64,000 bases of DNA, taken from positions 43,621 through 107,620 of the forward strand of contig JBBQWN010000007.1 of the NCBI GenBank assembly GCA_038210595.1. Reading direction: 5' to 3'. Below are positions 47,856 to 57,074 of the stretch, piece by piece. The position numbers were made by a program, and so were the translations under genes. Source of the DNA: Glacieibacterium sp038210595. Lineage in GTDB: Bacteria; Pseudomonadota; Alphaproteobacteria; Sphingomonadales; Sphingomonadaceae. The notes beneath the pieces were generated by a model, which saw only the letters and a list, made by a program, of their open reading frames with translations, had not been told where the DNA came from and did not search any database. The number at the start of each line of letters is the position of its first letter. The stretch's first letter is position 1.

Positions 47856-48844
47856 CCGCGCTGGTGCTGGGCAGCGCGCGCTTCCGCGCCGAGCGGGAGG
47901 CGACGTGGCGCGAGCTGGAGGCGCTGCTCGACACCGCCGAGCGCAAGTCCGTCCGCGCGCTGTCCGACGACGAGCTGGTTGCCCTGCCCCGCCTCTACCG
48001 CGCCACGCTGTCTTCGCTGTCGGTGGCGCGCGCGACCTCGCTCGATGCCGACCTGATCGCCTATCTGGAGGGCCTGTCGGCGCGCGCGTATTTCTTCGTC
48101 TACGGGGTCCGGGCGAACTTCGGCGCACGGCTGCGGCGGTTCTTCGCGCATGACTGGCCGGCGGCGGTGCGCGGCCTGGTGCCCGAGACGCTGGTCGCCT
48201 TCGCGCTGCTGGCAGGCGGCGTGGTGGCGGGCTATGTTCTCGTCCGGCATGACCCGAGCTGGTACGGCGCGCTGATCCCCGACAGCCTGGCGGGCAACCG
48301 TGGCCCGCAGTCGTCCGCTGCCGACCTGCGCGCGACGTTGTATGACGGGCAGGCGAGCGACTGGCTCGGCACCTTCGCGGCGTTCCTGTTCACCAACAAC
48401 GCGCGGGTCGCCATCTTCGCCTTTGCGCTGGGCTTCGCTTTCGGGGTGCCGACGGCGTTGCTGCTGCTGATGACCGGGGCCAGCGGCGGCGCGCTGCTGG
48501 CGGTGTTCTCCAACGTCGGGTTGGGCGCGCAGCTCGGCGGCTGGCTGCTGATCCACGGCACCACCGAGCTGTTCGCTATTGTGCTGGCGGGCGCCGCCGG
48601 CTTCCGCATCGGCCGCAGCGTCGCCTTTCCGGGCGGACTGACCCGCGTCGCCGCGGCGCAGGCGGCCGGGCGGCAGGCGGCGACGGCGATGGTCGGCGTC
48701 GTCGTCATGCTGATGGTCGCCGGGCTGCTGGAAGGCATCGCCCGGCAGCTGGTGAAGGACGACGCGCTGCGCTACGCCGTCGCCGCCACCATCCTGGCGC
48801 TGTGGCTGGCCTATTTCTACATGCCCCGGCCCCGCCGTGGCTGA
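47852..48844 (+). CDS. SpoIIM-like membrane protein (DUF95)
   Basis: 330 residues from GTG 47852 (GTGA overlap). Cytosolic helical start (VLGSARFRAEREATWRELEALLD), then five or so membrane helices with a stage II sporulation protein M-like core (FTNNARVAIFAFALGFAFGVPTALLLL and THGTTELFAI-type GTTELFAIVLAGAAGF). The organism is not a spore former; SpoIIM relatives are widespread and of unknown function. It overlaps the RDD gene by 8 bp. Confidence 0.86.
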   Translation: MTALVLGSARFRAEREATWRELEALLDTAERKSVRALSDDELVALPRLYRATLSSLSVARATSLDADLIAYLEGLSARAYFFVYGVRANFGARLRRFFAHDWPAAVRGLVPETLVAFALLAGGVVAGYVLVRHDPSWYGALIPDSLAGNRGPQSSAADLRATLYDGQASDWLGTFAAFLFTNNARVAIFAFALGFAFGVPTALLLLMTGASGGALLAVFSNVGLGAQLGGWLLIHGTTELFAIVLAGAAGFRIGRSVAFPGGLTRVAAAQAAGRQAATAMVGVVVMLMVAGLLEGIARQLVKDDALRYAVAATILALWLAYFYMPRPRRG

Positions 48845-49727
48845 CCGGCCGCGCTTCCGCCCCACCGACGCCAGCCTGGAACGCGAGCTGATCGCGCCCG
48901 AGGGCGTGATGCTGCGCCTGCAACTGGCCTCGGGCGGGCAGCGGGTATGGGCCTTCCTGATCGACCTGGTGCTGGTCAACGTCGCCTTGGCGGGGTTTGC
49001 GCTCGTGCTCATCCTGCTGCTCGGACTGACGCGCTTTGCCGCGCTGCCGGCCCTGGCGGCGGTCTGGCTGCTCGGCTCGTTCCTCAGCCGCAATCTGTGG
49101 TTCATCCTGTTCGAAAGCGGCGTCCGCGCTGCCACGCCGGGCAAACGGCTGATGAAGATCCGCGTCGCCGCGCGCGACGGTGGGCGGCTGTCGGCGGACG
49201 CCATCATCGCCCGCAACATGATGCGCGAGCTGGAGTTCTTCCTGCCGCTGTCGTTCCTCGGCTGGCAGGCGAGCCAGGGTCAGGGCGCGGCTTGGACGGC
49301 GCTGGCGGGGCTCGGATGGAGCCTGGTGTTCGCGCTGTTCCCGTGGCTCAACCGCGACCGGCTGCGCGTCGGCGACCTGATTGCCGGCACCTGGGTGCTG
49401 CGCAATCCGCGCCCCGGCCTCGGCCTCGACGTCGGCGGACGCGAGACGTCGGTGGGGATCGCGTTCACCGACGCGCAGCTCGATGCCTATGGCGAGTACG
49501 AACTACAGACGCTGGAGGACGTGCTGCGCCGCGCCACCCCGAACGCAATGCGCCGACGCCCCGACGACCCGGTGACGCTGGTCGCCGCCAGCATCCGCCG
49601 CAAGCTCGACTGGCACGGTCGGGAGGACGATTACGCCTTCCTGAGCGCCTTTTACACCGCGCTTCGGGCGCGGCTGGAGCGTGGCCTGCTCTTCGACCGG
49701 CGGCGGCGCGACAAGACGGACCGGTAG
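48837..49727 (+). CDS. RDD family membrane protein
   Basis: 296 residues from GTG 48837. The RDD domain spans about 25-190: VWAFLIDLVLVNVAL with the Arg/Asp-type start, GVRAATPGKRLMKIRV, DAIIARNMMRELEFFLPL and DRLRVGDLIAGTWVL. A long C-terminal cytosolic part (TLEDVLRRATPNAMRRRPDD) is unusual for the family and may be a docking region. Last gene of the MoxR operon, convergent with the Tat-exported glycosidase gene 2 bp away. Confidence 0.9.
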   Translation: MADRPRFRPTDASLERELIAPEGVMLRLQLASGGQRVWAFLIDLVLVNVALAGFALVLILLLGLTRFAALPALAAVWLLGSFLSRNLWFILFESGVRAATPGKRLMKIRVAARDGGRLSADAIIARNMMRELEFFLPLSFLGWQASQGQGAAWTALAGLGWSLVFALFPWLNRDRLRVGDLIAGTWVLRNPRPGLGLDVGGRETSVGIAFTDAQLDAYGEYELQTLEDVLRRATPNAMRRRPDDPVTLVAASIRRKLDWHGREDDYAFLSAFYTALRARLERGLLFDRRRRDKTDR

Positions 49728-49729
49728 GT

Positions 49730-51919
49730 TCAGGCCACCTCGTACAGACGGCCGTCGTAGCGCTCGGGAAGCGCACACGTAAAACCATCGCGCCCCAGCG
49801 CCGCGCCCGTGGCCTGCGTGACGATCCGGCCGTCGCGGTCGCGCACGGTATAGCGGCGGTCGGGGTCGAGCCTGGCGATGGTGACCAGGCGCTGCGCCTC
49901 GGCAGCACCGTGACGGAAAACCCCGACAAGGCCGCCTGAGCGCGTCTCGGTATTGATCCGCTGGAAGCCGTCCCAGCTGCCCTCCTGCGGCTCGCCGAAG
50001 CCGGGGAGGTCCTGGCGGAAGCTGAAGATGTCGTGCCGCGCCGCCAGCCCGGCGATCCAGTCGGCGTGGTCGCGGCACTGCTTCAGGGCCGCCGGCGGCA
50101 TCGTGCGCGGATCGCCGAGCACGATCGGCAATGCGCACGCCAGCGACATCAGGTGGCGGTCGAAGCCCGGATCGTTGAGCTTCGAATTCCCAATCACCAG
50201 CGCCGTCGCCGGCATTGCAGGGGACCGCCACCAGGCCATGTTGCGGACCCGCAAGTCATTGGCCTGATCGGGCTCGTTGTAGTTCGACAGCCAGTTGCCC
50301 TCGGCATGCTGCAGCATCGCATAGTCGATCAGCTGCAACCCGCCCATCGCTTCGAACGTGCAGTCGATGAACAGGTTCGGATGCAGCGCGTGGATCTCGT
50401 CGAACACCTGCCACATGACGTCGAAATTAACCGACAGGGATTCGGCGTGGTCGCGGTGGCCGGGATGACCGGTCGCATAGCACCCGGCCTTGCGGGTGTC
50501 GTACTGATACGGGCTGCTGACCACGGCGAAGTCCAGCTTTAGATACTCCAGCCCATACTCGCCGATCAGGCGCAGCAGCACGCCCTTGATATAGTCCCGC
50601 CAGCCGGTCGAGAAACACGCCGTCAGATACTCGTTCTCGTCGCCCTGCATGGCATAATGGCGGCCTTCGGCATTGACCGCGAACCATTCGGGATGTGCCT
50701 TGTAGATCGCGCTCTTAGGGTCGGCGGCGCCGATCGACACCCACAGGCCGGGCGTCATCCCGAGCGCCTTGATATGGTCGACGACCGGCTTCAAGCCGTC
50801 CGGGAACTTCGCAAGGTCGATTCCCCAGTCGCCATAGATATCCTGCCAGCCGTCGTCGATGACGAACTCCTTGACGCCGGCCGCCGCCGCTGCGGTGGCG
50901 AGCGCCATCACCAGCGGGGCATCGATCTTTTTGTTGAACGGTTCCCACGTGTTGTAGACAAAGCTCGGCTTCACCGGCAGGCGCGACAGGCGAATGCCCA
51001 TGTGCCGCCGAACGAAATCCGGGACGGCGGTGTTCAGAACGTCCTCGAACCGCGGTGTCCCAGCATAGACGATGGCGAAGGTGCGCGGTGCCGCAAAACT
51101 CGCCCCGGGCGCGAGCCAGCGGCGGAAGGGCAGCCCGGCGTCACGCCGCGCGAGCCCCGACTTGAAGGTCCGGCCATCGGCGAACGCGGCGGTGTACTTG
51201 TTGACCCCGGCCGCCTCGTTGCCGAGCACGACGCCCTCGCCCCAGTCTGGATTGTGCAGCGCGACCAGCGCATCCTGCCGCCCGCCAACGAAGGGGATCA
51301 GCGACTTGCGTCGGCCGTAGTCGCTGTAAACCCAGCTCATCGTGGCCGGCCAATAGAACTCGAAGTTGAAGCATTCGACGTCGACGTTCTCGAGCTTCAG
51401 CGCGGCCGGCCCAAGGTTGCGGACAGTCAGCGTTTTGCGAACGACGGGCAGCCCGGGGTAGACCAGATAACGCAGCGTCACCTCGACCCGTCCGTCGGCG
51501 CTGCCGAGCCGGATATCGACGCCGCGCCCCTGCAGCGTGTCGCCGGCATCGACCGTGCCGCGCAGTACCCAGGCGGACTTTCCGGAGTAGGCGATATCGT
51601 TCGCCAGAAAGCCGAATTCGTCCGCCTCCTGCTCGAACTTGCCGCTCTCGCCGGTGAAGTAGCGCGAGCGGACGACGGTGGTGCGGAAGCCGATCGTTCC
51701 CAGTGTCGGGCGCGCCGCAGTCGGCAGGCGGATGGTGCGGGTGACGACACGGTTGGACAGTATGATCTGGTCGCCGCTCCGTGCGACGACCGGCGCGGTT
51801 CCGGCATCCGCAGCCATAGCCAACGCCCGACCCGGCAGCATTGCCGCCGCCGCCAGGCCTGCCGTCCCGGCCAGATAGTCGCGCCGGGAAGGCGTCAGAA
51901 AGCCAGTTGGCCAAACCAT
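49730..51919 (-). CDS. GH36-like alpha-galactosidase, Tat-exported
   Basis: 729 residues from ATG 51919. A twin-arginine signal is present (SRRDYLAGTAGLAAAAMLPG). The catalytic TIM-barrel has YNTWEPF, FVIDDGWQDIYGDWG, the nucleophile Asp463 in EYLKLDFA, and DCTFEAMGGLQLIDY. In place of the SCASGGG acid-base loop of standard GH36 enzymes it has the DCTFEAMGG wording, so substrate specificity may differ. It would act on galactosides in the periplasm or at the cell surface. Divergent from the TonB-dependent receptor, with which it forms one end of the galactoside locus. An upstream ATG (52180) is ignored because it would bury the Tat signal. Confidence 0.86.
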   Translation of the reverse strand: MVWPTGFLTPSRRDYLAGTAGLAAAAMLPGRALAMAADAGTAPVVARSGDQIILSNRVVTRTIRLPTAARPTLGTIGFRTTVVRSRYFTGESGKFEQEADEFGFLANDIAYSGKSAWVLRGTVDAGDTLQGRGVDIRLGSADGRVEVTLRYLVYPGLPVVRKTLTVRNLGPAALKLENVDVECFNFEFYWPATMSWVYSDYGRRKSLIPFVGGRQDALVALHNPDWGEGVVLGNEAAGVNKYTAAFADGRTFKSGLARRDAGLPFRRWLAPGASFAAPRTFAIVYAGTPRFEDVLNTAVPDFVRRHMGIRLSRLPVKPSFVYNTWEPFNKKIDAPLVMALATAAAAAGVKEFVIDDGWQDIYGDWGIDLAKFPDGLKPVVDHIKALGMTPGLWVSIGAADPKSAIYKAHPEWFAVNAEGRHYAMQGDENEYLTACFSTGWRDYIKGVLLRLIGEYGLEYLKLDFAVVSSPYQYDTRKAGCYATGHPGHRDHAESLSVNFDVMWQVFDEIHALHPNLFIDCTFEAMGGLQLIDYAMLQHAEGNWLSNYNEPDQANDLRVRNMAWWRSPAMPATALVIGNSKLNDPGFDRHLMSLACALPIVLGDPRTMPPAALKQCRDHADWIAGLAARHDIFSFRQDLPGFGEPQEGSWDGFQRINTETRSGGLVGVFRHGAAEAQRLVTIARLDPDRRYTVRDRDGRIVTQATGAALGRDGFTCALPERYDGRLYEVA

Positions 51920-51975
51920 TTTTACTCGCCTGGAACGTCCATCACAGGCCACCGGAAAGCACATTTTACTACCGT

Positions 51976-52005
51976 TTGACAGCAGCTGATTGATCTTATA
52001 ATTGC
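51976..52005 (+). promoter_or_regulatory. Shared galactoside-promoter element, copy 1 (upstream of TonB-dependent receptor)
   Basis: A 30-bp stretch beginning TTGACAGCAGC and ending GATTGATCTTATAATTGC. It matches the copy at 56980-57008 at 25 of 29 aligned positions, with one base inserted. TTGACA and TATAAT are present but only 15 bp apart, so part of the block may be an operator rather than a plain promoter. It ends 63 bp before the receptor start codon. Confidence 0.5.
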
Positions 52006-52068
52006 CCGAAAAGCCCGTTCGAGGGCGTAACGCTGGCGCAGCAATGCCGGCTTCGGGGAGAGAAAAGC

Positions 52069-54834
52069 ATGACTGTCGCGACATCGCCGAGCCTGCGCCT
52101 GCTGACCGGCTGCGCCCTTGCCGCGCTCGTCGTTCCGGCCGCGGTCTGGGCGCAGGAGCCTGCCGGCCCGACCTCGGCACCGCCGGCCCCGGTCGGTGCT
52201 GCCGCCGACGACGAGATCATCGTTACCGGCATCCGCGCCAGCCTGCAGCGCGGCGTCGATATCAAGCGCAATTCGGACGTCATCGTCGACTCGATCTCGT
52301 CGGAGAGCCTCGGCAAGTTCCCGGATTCGAACGTCGCTGAATCGCTGCAGCGCATCACCGGCGTGTCGATCGACCGCTCGGGCGGCGAGGGGCAGTTCGT
52401 CACCGTCCGCGGCTTCGGTCCGGCCTTCAATACCGTGCTGGTCAACGGCCGCAGCATCGCGTCGGAGAACCCCGGCCGCGCCTTCAGCTTCGACGTGCTC
52501 GCCGCCGACCTGATCTCCGGCGCCGACGTCTACAAGAGCAGCAACGCCAAGATCCAGGACGGAGGCATCGGCGCGACGATCAACGTCAAGACCGCGCGGC
52601 CGTTCGATTACAACGGCCAGAAGATCATCCTCTCGGGCCAGCTGAACTATGAGGAGTTGTCGGACAAGTTCGCCGGCGACGGCTTCGCGCTGTACAGCAA
52701 CACCTTCGCCGACGGGCGCATCGGGGCGCTGCTGTCGGTCAGTTATCAACGCCGCAAGGCGCAGGTAAATCAGGTCGCGACCAACGGCTATTTCCGCGCC
52801 GACCTGACGCGGACCGGGCAGAACGGCGTGTTCTTCCCGCAGAACTACGACCAGATCGCCGACAGCCAGGATCGTGAGCGCATCGGCGTCAACGGTACGG
52901 TGCAGTTCCGCATCACCGACAACCTGCTGTTCAGCGCTGACGGCCTGTGGAACAAGTTTACGGTCAGCTCGAACGCCAGCAGCATCGGGCACTTCTTCTC
53001 GCCCGGTGAAGTCACCTCCGCGACGCTCGATTCGAACCGTACCGTCACCGCCTTCAGCCAGAACGCCAACGGTCACACCGACTATATCAGCCGCACGTTC
53101 AACCGCCCGACCAAGCTGCTTGCCTTCGGCGGCAATCTCGAATGGAAGCCGACCGACCTTATCGACGTGTCGCTCGATTCGAGCTGGTCCAAGGCGACGT
53201 CGAACAATGGCGGCAAGGAGATCTTTGCCGTCGTCGGCTTCAACAACCCGGTCACCTTCAGCAATATCGGCAACGGCCTGCCCAGCATCACCGCGGCAAA
53301 CGGCTTTACCGATCCGACCGTCGGGCGGGCCCACTTCGCCACCCGCGAAGGCTTCGACCGCAGCGAGCGCATTTTCGAGGAGCGCCTCGACGCGACGTTC
53401 CGCACCGATGGCGGCTTCGTCAGCGCGGTCAAGGCCGGCGGCTATTTCCAGGATCTGACCAAGGCGAATACCCTGGTGCGGACCCAGAACGATGTCGGCT
53501 GCACCTACTGTGGGTATGCGATCGGCGTTCCGGCCGGGCTGCTGCAGCCGTTCAACGCCGGCAATTTCCTGGGCGGCGAAGGCGGCAACTTCCCGCGCCA
53601 GTGGCTGAGCTTCGACCCCGAGACCTATTTCACCTTCCTCGAATCGGATGCCGCGGCTGACGCCGCCGATCTAGCCACCGGCCTGCCGGTGGGCAGCCGC
53701 CGTGCCTTCCTGGCCGCTAACAATGGCTATGCCGCGATCCGCTATCCCGACAGCTTCAAGGTTGGCGAGCGCGTCATCGGCGGCTATGTCCAGGGCGATT
53801 TCAAGTCGGAACTCGCCGGCCTGCCGATCTCGGGCAACCTCGGCTTCCGCTATGTCCACACCAACGTCACCTCGGACGGTTCGCAGCAGGTCCTGCTCGA
53901 TCTGCGCACGATCAGCGGTGACACGACCGCCTACACGGTCGTCTACGCGCCCGGCGCGGCGGCGGTGCGGCGCAAGTCGAGCTACGACGACTTCCTGCCC
54001 AGCCTTAACGTCAAGCTCGACATCACCGACAATCTGACCGCGCGCTTCGGGGCGTCGCGGACCGTCACCCGCCCTGACCTGACCCTGCTCGCACCGCGAG
54101 TCAGCTTCACCAACCTGCGCCCCGGCAACCTCGAGGCGAGCGGCGGCAACGCCGACCTCAAGCCCTACAAGTCGACCAACTTCGACCTGACCGGCGAATG
54201 GTACTACCAGAAGGGCGGCTATTTCACCGTCGCGGGCTTCTACAAGCGGGTCGACAATTTCATCGTCAGCCAGGTCGCGGTCGAGAACTTCCAGATCGCC
54301 AACGCCGACAACCTGTTCCCGGGCGGCCTCGCACCGTTCAACGTGCGCCGGCCGCGCAACCTCGAGAAGGCCGACGTGTACGGCGTCGAGCTCGCTTTCC
54401 AGCACAGCTTCACCTGGCTGCCGGCACCGTTCGACGGCCTTGGCGTCACGCTGAATGCGACGTTCGTCTACAGCAACGCCGGCAACGCGACCGGCACCGG
54501 GACGAGCTTTGCCTTGGAGGGCCTCGGCCACAGCCAGAACGCAGTGCTGTTCTATGAAAAGGGCCCGGTCAGCGCCCGCATCGCCTACAACCGCCGCGAC
54601 AAGTTCCTGCAAACCCTGGCCAACGGCACCGGCGGCGACCCGATCAACGTCCAGCCCAACCAGCAGGTCGACGTGCAGGGCAATTATGCGGTGACCCAGA
54701 ATGTCACCCTGTTTTTCGAAGGCGTGAATATCTTCAACGAGAAGGTCCGGTCGCAGGGCCGTTTCGACAACCAGTTCCTGTCGATCGTCGAAACCGGCCC
54801 GCGTTATTCCATCGGCGGCCGGGTGACCTTCTAG
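52069..54834 (+). CDS. TonB-dependent outer-membrane receptor, presumed galactoside transporter
   Basis: 921 residues. Signal peptide ends AAVWAQ. A TonB-box-like EIIVTGIRASLQ (about 49-60) precedes the plug (SLGKFPDSNVAESLQRITGV, FVTVRGFGPAFNTVLVNGR). A 22-strand barrel follows and ends in a Phe (IGGRVTF). The IRASL-type TBDR belongs to a group common in sphingomonads and Caulobacter for carbohydrate uptake. Neighbouring alpha- and beta-galactosidase genes suggest oligosaccharides containing galactose. A CxxC pair (DVGCTYCGYA) lies in an extracellular-side loop. Confidence 0.95.
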   Translation: MTVATSPSLRLLTGCALAALVVPAAVWAQEPAGPTSAPPAPVGAAADDEIIVTGIRASLQRGVDIKRNSDVIVDSISSESLGKFPDSNVAESLQRITGVSIDRSGGEGQFVTVRGFGPAFNTVLVNGRSIASENPGRAFSFDVLAADLISGADVYKSSNAKIQDGGIGATINVKTARPFDYNGQKIILSGQLNYEELSDKFAGDGFALYSNTFADGRIGALLSVSYQRRKAQVNQVATNGYFRADLTRTGQNGVFFPQNYDQIADSQDRERIGVNGTVQFRITDNLLFSADGLWNKFTVSSNASSIGHFFSPGEVTSATLDSNRTVTAFSQNANGHTDYISRTFNRPTKLLAFGGNLEWKPTDLIDVSLDSSWSKATSNNGGKEIFAVVGFNNPVTFSNIGNGLPSITAANGFTDPTVGRAHFATREGFDRSERIFEERLDATFRTDGGFVSAVKAGGYFQDLTKANTLVRTQNDVGCTYCGYAIGVPAGLLQPFNAGNFLGGEGGNFPRQWLSFDPETYFTFLESDAAADAADLATGLPVGSRRAFLAANNGYAAIRYPDSFKVGERVIGGYVQGDFKSELAGLPISGNLGFRYVHTNVTSDGSQQVLLDLRTISGDTTAYTVVYAPGAAAVRRKSSYDDFLPSLNVKLDITDNLTARFGASRTVTRPDLTLLAPRVSFTNLRPGNLEASGGNADLKPYKSTNFDLTGEWYYQKGGYFTVAGFYKRVDNFIVSQVAVENFQIANADNLFPGGLAPFNVRRPRNLEKADVYGVELAFQHSFTWLPAPFDGLGVTLNATFVYSNAGNATGTGTSFALEGLGHSQNAVLFYEKGPVSARIAYNRRDKFLQTLANGTGGDPINVQPNQQVDVQGNYAVTQNVTLFFEGVNIFNEKVRSQGRFDNQFLSIVETGPRYSIGGRVTF

Positions 54835-54841
54835 CGCCCGC

Positions 54842-56962
54842 TCAACCCGCGCTGGTCAAGTGGACGATCAGCGCGGTGCCGGGGTGGCTGCGCGGCGGCT
54901 GGAACCCGGCCTGCATCAGGGCGTCGCCGGAAACGGCGGCGCCCGCCTGCATCAGCGGCCAGTGCACCGGCGATGGCACCGGCCAGACCAGCGCGAGGTT
55001 GTAGCGCCCTGTGGGCTCGAGCCCGGCAAGGCGCAGCGTTTCCGGGAAATAGCCACGCTGCTCAGTGATCATCGTATAGGACAACAACGCCTCGCGGCGG
55101 TCGGCTGAGACGGTCAGGAACGCCTCGACGCCGTCCGCGGTATCGAGCTGGACGCGGTTGCCGCCGTGGATCAGGTCGCGGTGCGCCTTGTGCAGCGCGA
55201 CCCCGGCGGTCAGTTCGGCGATCTCGGCTGCGTCGAGCGTGCGCAGGTCGAGCTCCATCCCCATGTGCCCGAACAACGCGGTGGCGACGCGCACGCTCAT
55301 CGTCAGCTGGCGTCTGGTGATGTGGCAGGTGGCGGGGCCGACGTGCGACCCCATGAGTTCGGCCGGAAACCAGCGCGCAAAACCGCGCTGGATCGCCAGC
55401 CGGTCGAGGGCATCGTTCGAGTCCGAGGTCCAGATCCGGTCGGTGCGCGCCAGCACGCCAAAGTCGGCGCGGCCGCCCCCCGACGCGCAGCTTTCGATCT
55501 CGACCGCCGGATGATCGGCTCGCAGCCGGTCGAGCACGTCGTAGACGCCCAGCACATGGGCGTGCGCCGCGGCGCGCCCGTCGGCCGCACCGGGTTGGCT
55601 GAGATCGCGGTTCATGTCCCACTTCAGATAGCGGATCGGATAGTCGCGGAGCAGCGCGTCGATCCGGGCGTGCAGGTGATCGCGGACCTCGGCGCGGCCG
55701 AAATCGAGGACCAGTTGATGCCGGAATTCGACCTCCGGGGCCGGCGGCGTCGCCATCGCCCAGTCGGGATGGGCGCGGTAGAGGTCGCTGTCGGCATTGA
55801 CCATTTCCGGCTCGACCCACAGGCCGAACTCCATGCCCGCAGCTTCGACATGGGCGATCAGCGGGCCGAGGCCCTGCGGATACACCGCCGGGTCGACGGT
55901 CCAGTCGCCGAGTCCCGCGCGGTCGCTGCGACGTCCCTTGAACCAGCCGTCGTCGAGGACGAAGCGCTCGGCTCCGACCGCTGCGGCGCGGGTCGCGAGG
56001 TCGGCGAGGACGGCGGGATCGTGATCGAAATACACCGCTTCCCAGCTGTTGTAGTGGACCGAGCGCGGGCGGACGCGCAGCCGTTCGTGCTCGAGCCGGG
56101 CGCGCAGGTAGCGGTGGAGCGCCTGCGCCACGCCGTTGAAGCCCCCGCCTGAAACCGTGGCGTAGAGCGCCGGCGTGGTGAGCGTCGCACCGGGGGCGAG
56201 GCGGATCTCGCCGGGCAGCAGTAGCGCCTCCATCGTCACGCTGGCGCGGCCGTCCGACAGAGTCTCGACCGCCAACCGGTGGTTGCCGCTCCAGCCGAGG
56301 TGGCAGGCGTAGGCCAGACCGGCGTTTTCCGTCGCACCGTAGGCGCTGGCGATCAGGCCAGGGAAGGCATCATGGCTGGTGCGGCCGTGCCGGTTTTCAC
56401 GGACCCAGCTGCCGGAATGCCGTTCCAACTCGACCGTCTGGAACTCGCCCGCCCAGCGACCCTCGAAGCCAGTCAGGTGGCGGACAAACCCGGGCAACGG
56501 CAGCGCCGGCGCGACGAGGTGCGCGACATCGAGCGGCGCGCCACCGGTGTTGGTCAACGTCGTCGTCGCCACCAGCACGTCGCCGTCGATCCGCAGTTCG
56601 TGGGTCAGCGCGATGCCGTGCACCGCATCGACGCTGTGCAGGACGGCGTGACGCGGCCCCGCCTCGACCCGCTCGACGAGTGCATAAGTCGCCCAGTCGC
56701 GTCCGTCGCGGTGCGCGCCGAGCCCCGGCCGCCCCGGCCAGCCCTGCCCGGCCAGCGGCGTCAGCGCCAGCGGTGCCTCGGTCGCCGGGGACCCGTTCGC
56801 TTCGGCGCGAGCCGCGAGCCGCGCCACGTCGGCGGGCTCCGTCGAGGCATCGAGACGCGGTCCCCAATACACCACCGCCGGCACTCGCCCGGCGAGGCTC
56901 AGAACCAGGGTAACGGCGTCGCCATCCAGGCGGAGGAACGATGGCAGCGTGGCGTCGGGCAT
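54842..56962 (-). CDS. Alpha-galactosidase, GH36, cytosolic
   Basis: 706 residues from ATG 56962, without a signal peptide. GH36 sequence is complete: YNSWEAVYFDHD, FVLDDGWFKGRRSDR, nucleophile Asp449 in YLKWDMNRD, the ESCASGGGRAD loop, and acid/base Asp514 in WTSDSNDALDR. This is the standard melibiase/raffinose-cleaving type and would hydrolyse alpha-galactosides after import. Convergent with the receptor gene (7-bp gap) and divergent from the GH42 gene. Confidence 0.95.
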   Translation of the reverse strand: MPDATLPSFLRLDGDAVTLVLSLAGRVPAVVYWGPRLDASTEPADVARLAARAEANGSPATEAPLALTPLAGQGWPGRPGLGAHRDGRDWATYALVERVEAGPRHAVLHSVDAVHGIALTHELRIDGDVLVATTTLTNTGGAPLDVAHLVAPALPLPGFVRHLTGFEGRWAGEFQTVELERHSGSWVRENRHGRTSHDAFPGLIASAYGATENAGLAYACHLGWSGNHRLAVETLSDGRASVTMEALLLPGEIRLAPGATLTTPALYATVSGGGFNGVAQALHRYLRARLEHERLRVRPRSVHYNSWEAVYFDHDPAVLADLATRAAAVGAERFVLDDGWFKGRRSDRAGLGDWTVDPAVYPQGLGPLIAHVEAAGMEFGLWVEPEMVNADSDLYRAHPDWAMATPPAPEVEFRHQLVLDFGRAEVRDHLHARIDALLRDYPIRYLKWDMNRDLSQPGAADGRAAAHAHVLGVYDVLDRLRADHPAVEIESCASGGGRADFGVLARTDRIWTSDSNDALDRLAIQRGFARWFPAELMGSHVGPATCHITRRQLTMSVRVATALFGHMGMELDLRTLDAAEIAELTAGVALHKAHRDLIHGGNRVQLDTADGVEAFLTVSADRREALLSYTMITEQRGYFPETLRLAGLEPTGRYNLALVWPVPSPVHWPLMQAGAAVSGDALMQAGFQPPRSHPGTALIVHLTSAG

Positions 56963-56979
56963 GAAGGCTTCCGGTTCAC

Positions 56980-57008
56980 TGGACAGCGGCGATTGATATG
57001 ATAATTGC
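56980..57008 (+). promoter_or_regulatory. Shared galactoside-promoter element, copy 2 (between GH36 and GH42 genes)
   Basis: 29 bp beginning TGGACAGCGGC and ending GATTGATATGATAATTGC, the partner of the 51976-52005 copy. It ends 66 bp before the GH42 start, nearly the same distance as copy 1 from its gene. A GGACAG/CTGTCC inverted pair (56981-56986 and 57016-57021) brackets it. It would serve the GH42 operon and could also affect the divergent GH36 gene. Confidence 0.5.
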
Positions 57009-57074
57009 AGGGCGACTGTCCAACGGCGCCCACGCCGAAACAAGGCAGCATCGCCCGACGGGCTAGGGGAGATC

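Noticed and set aside
51976..52002. Perfect TTGACA and TATAAT taken as an ordinary sigma70 promoter
   Set aside because: The spacer is 15 bp, outside the useful range, and the copy at 56980 has 14 bp; treated as part of a shared regulatory block instead.
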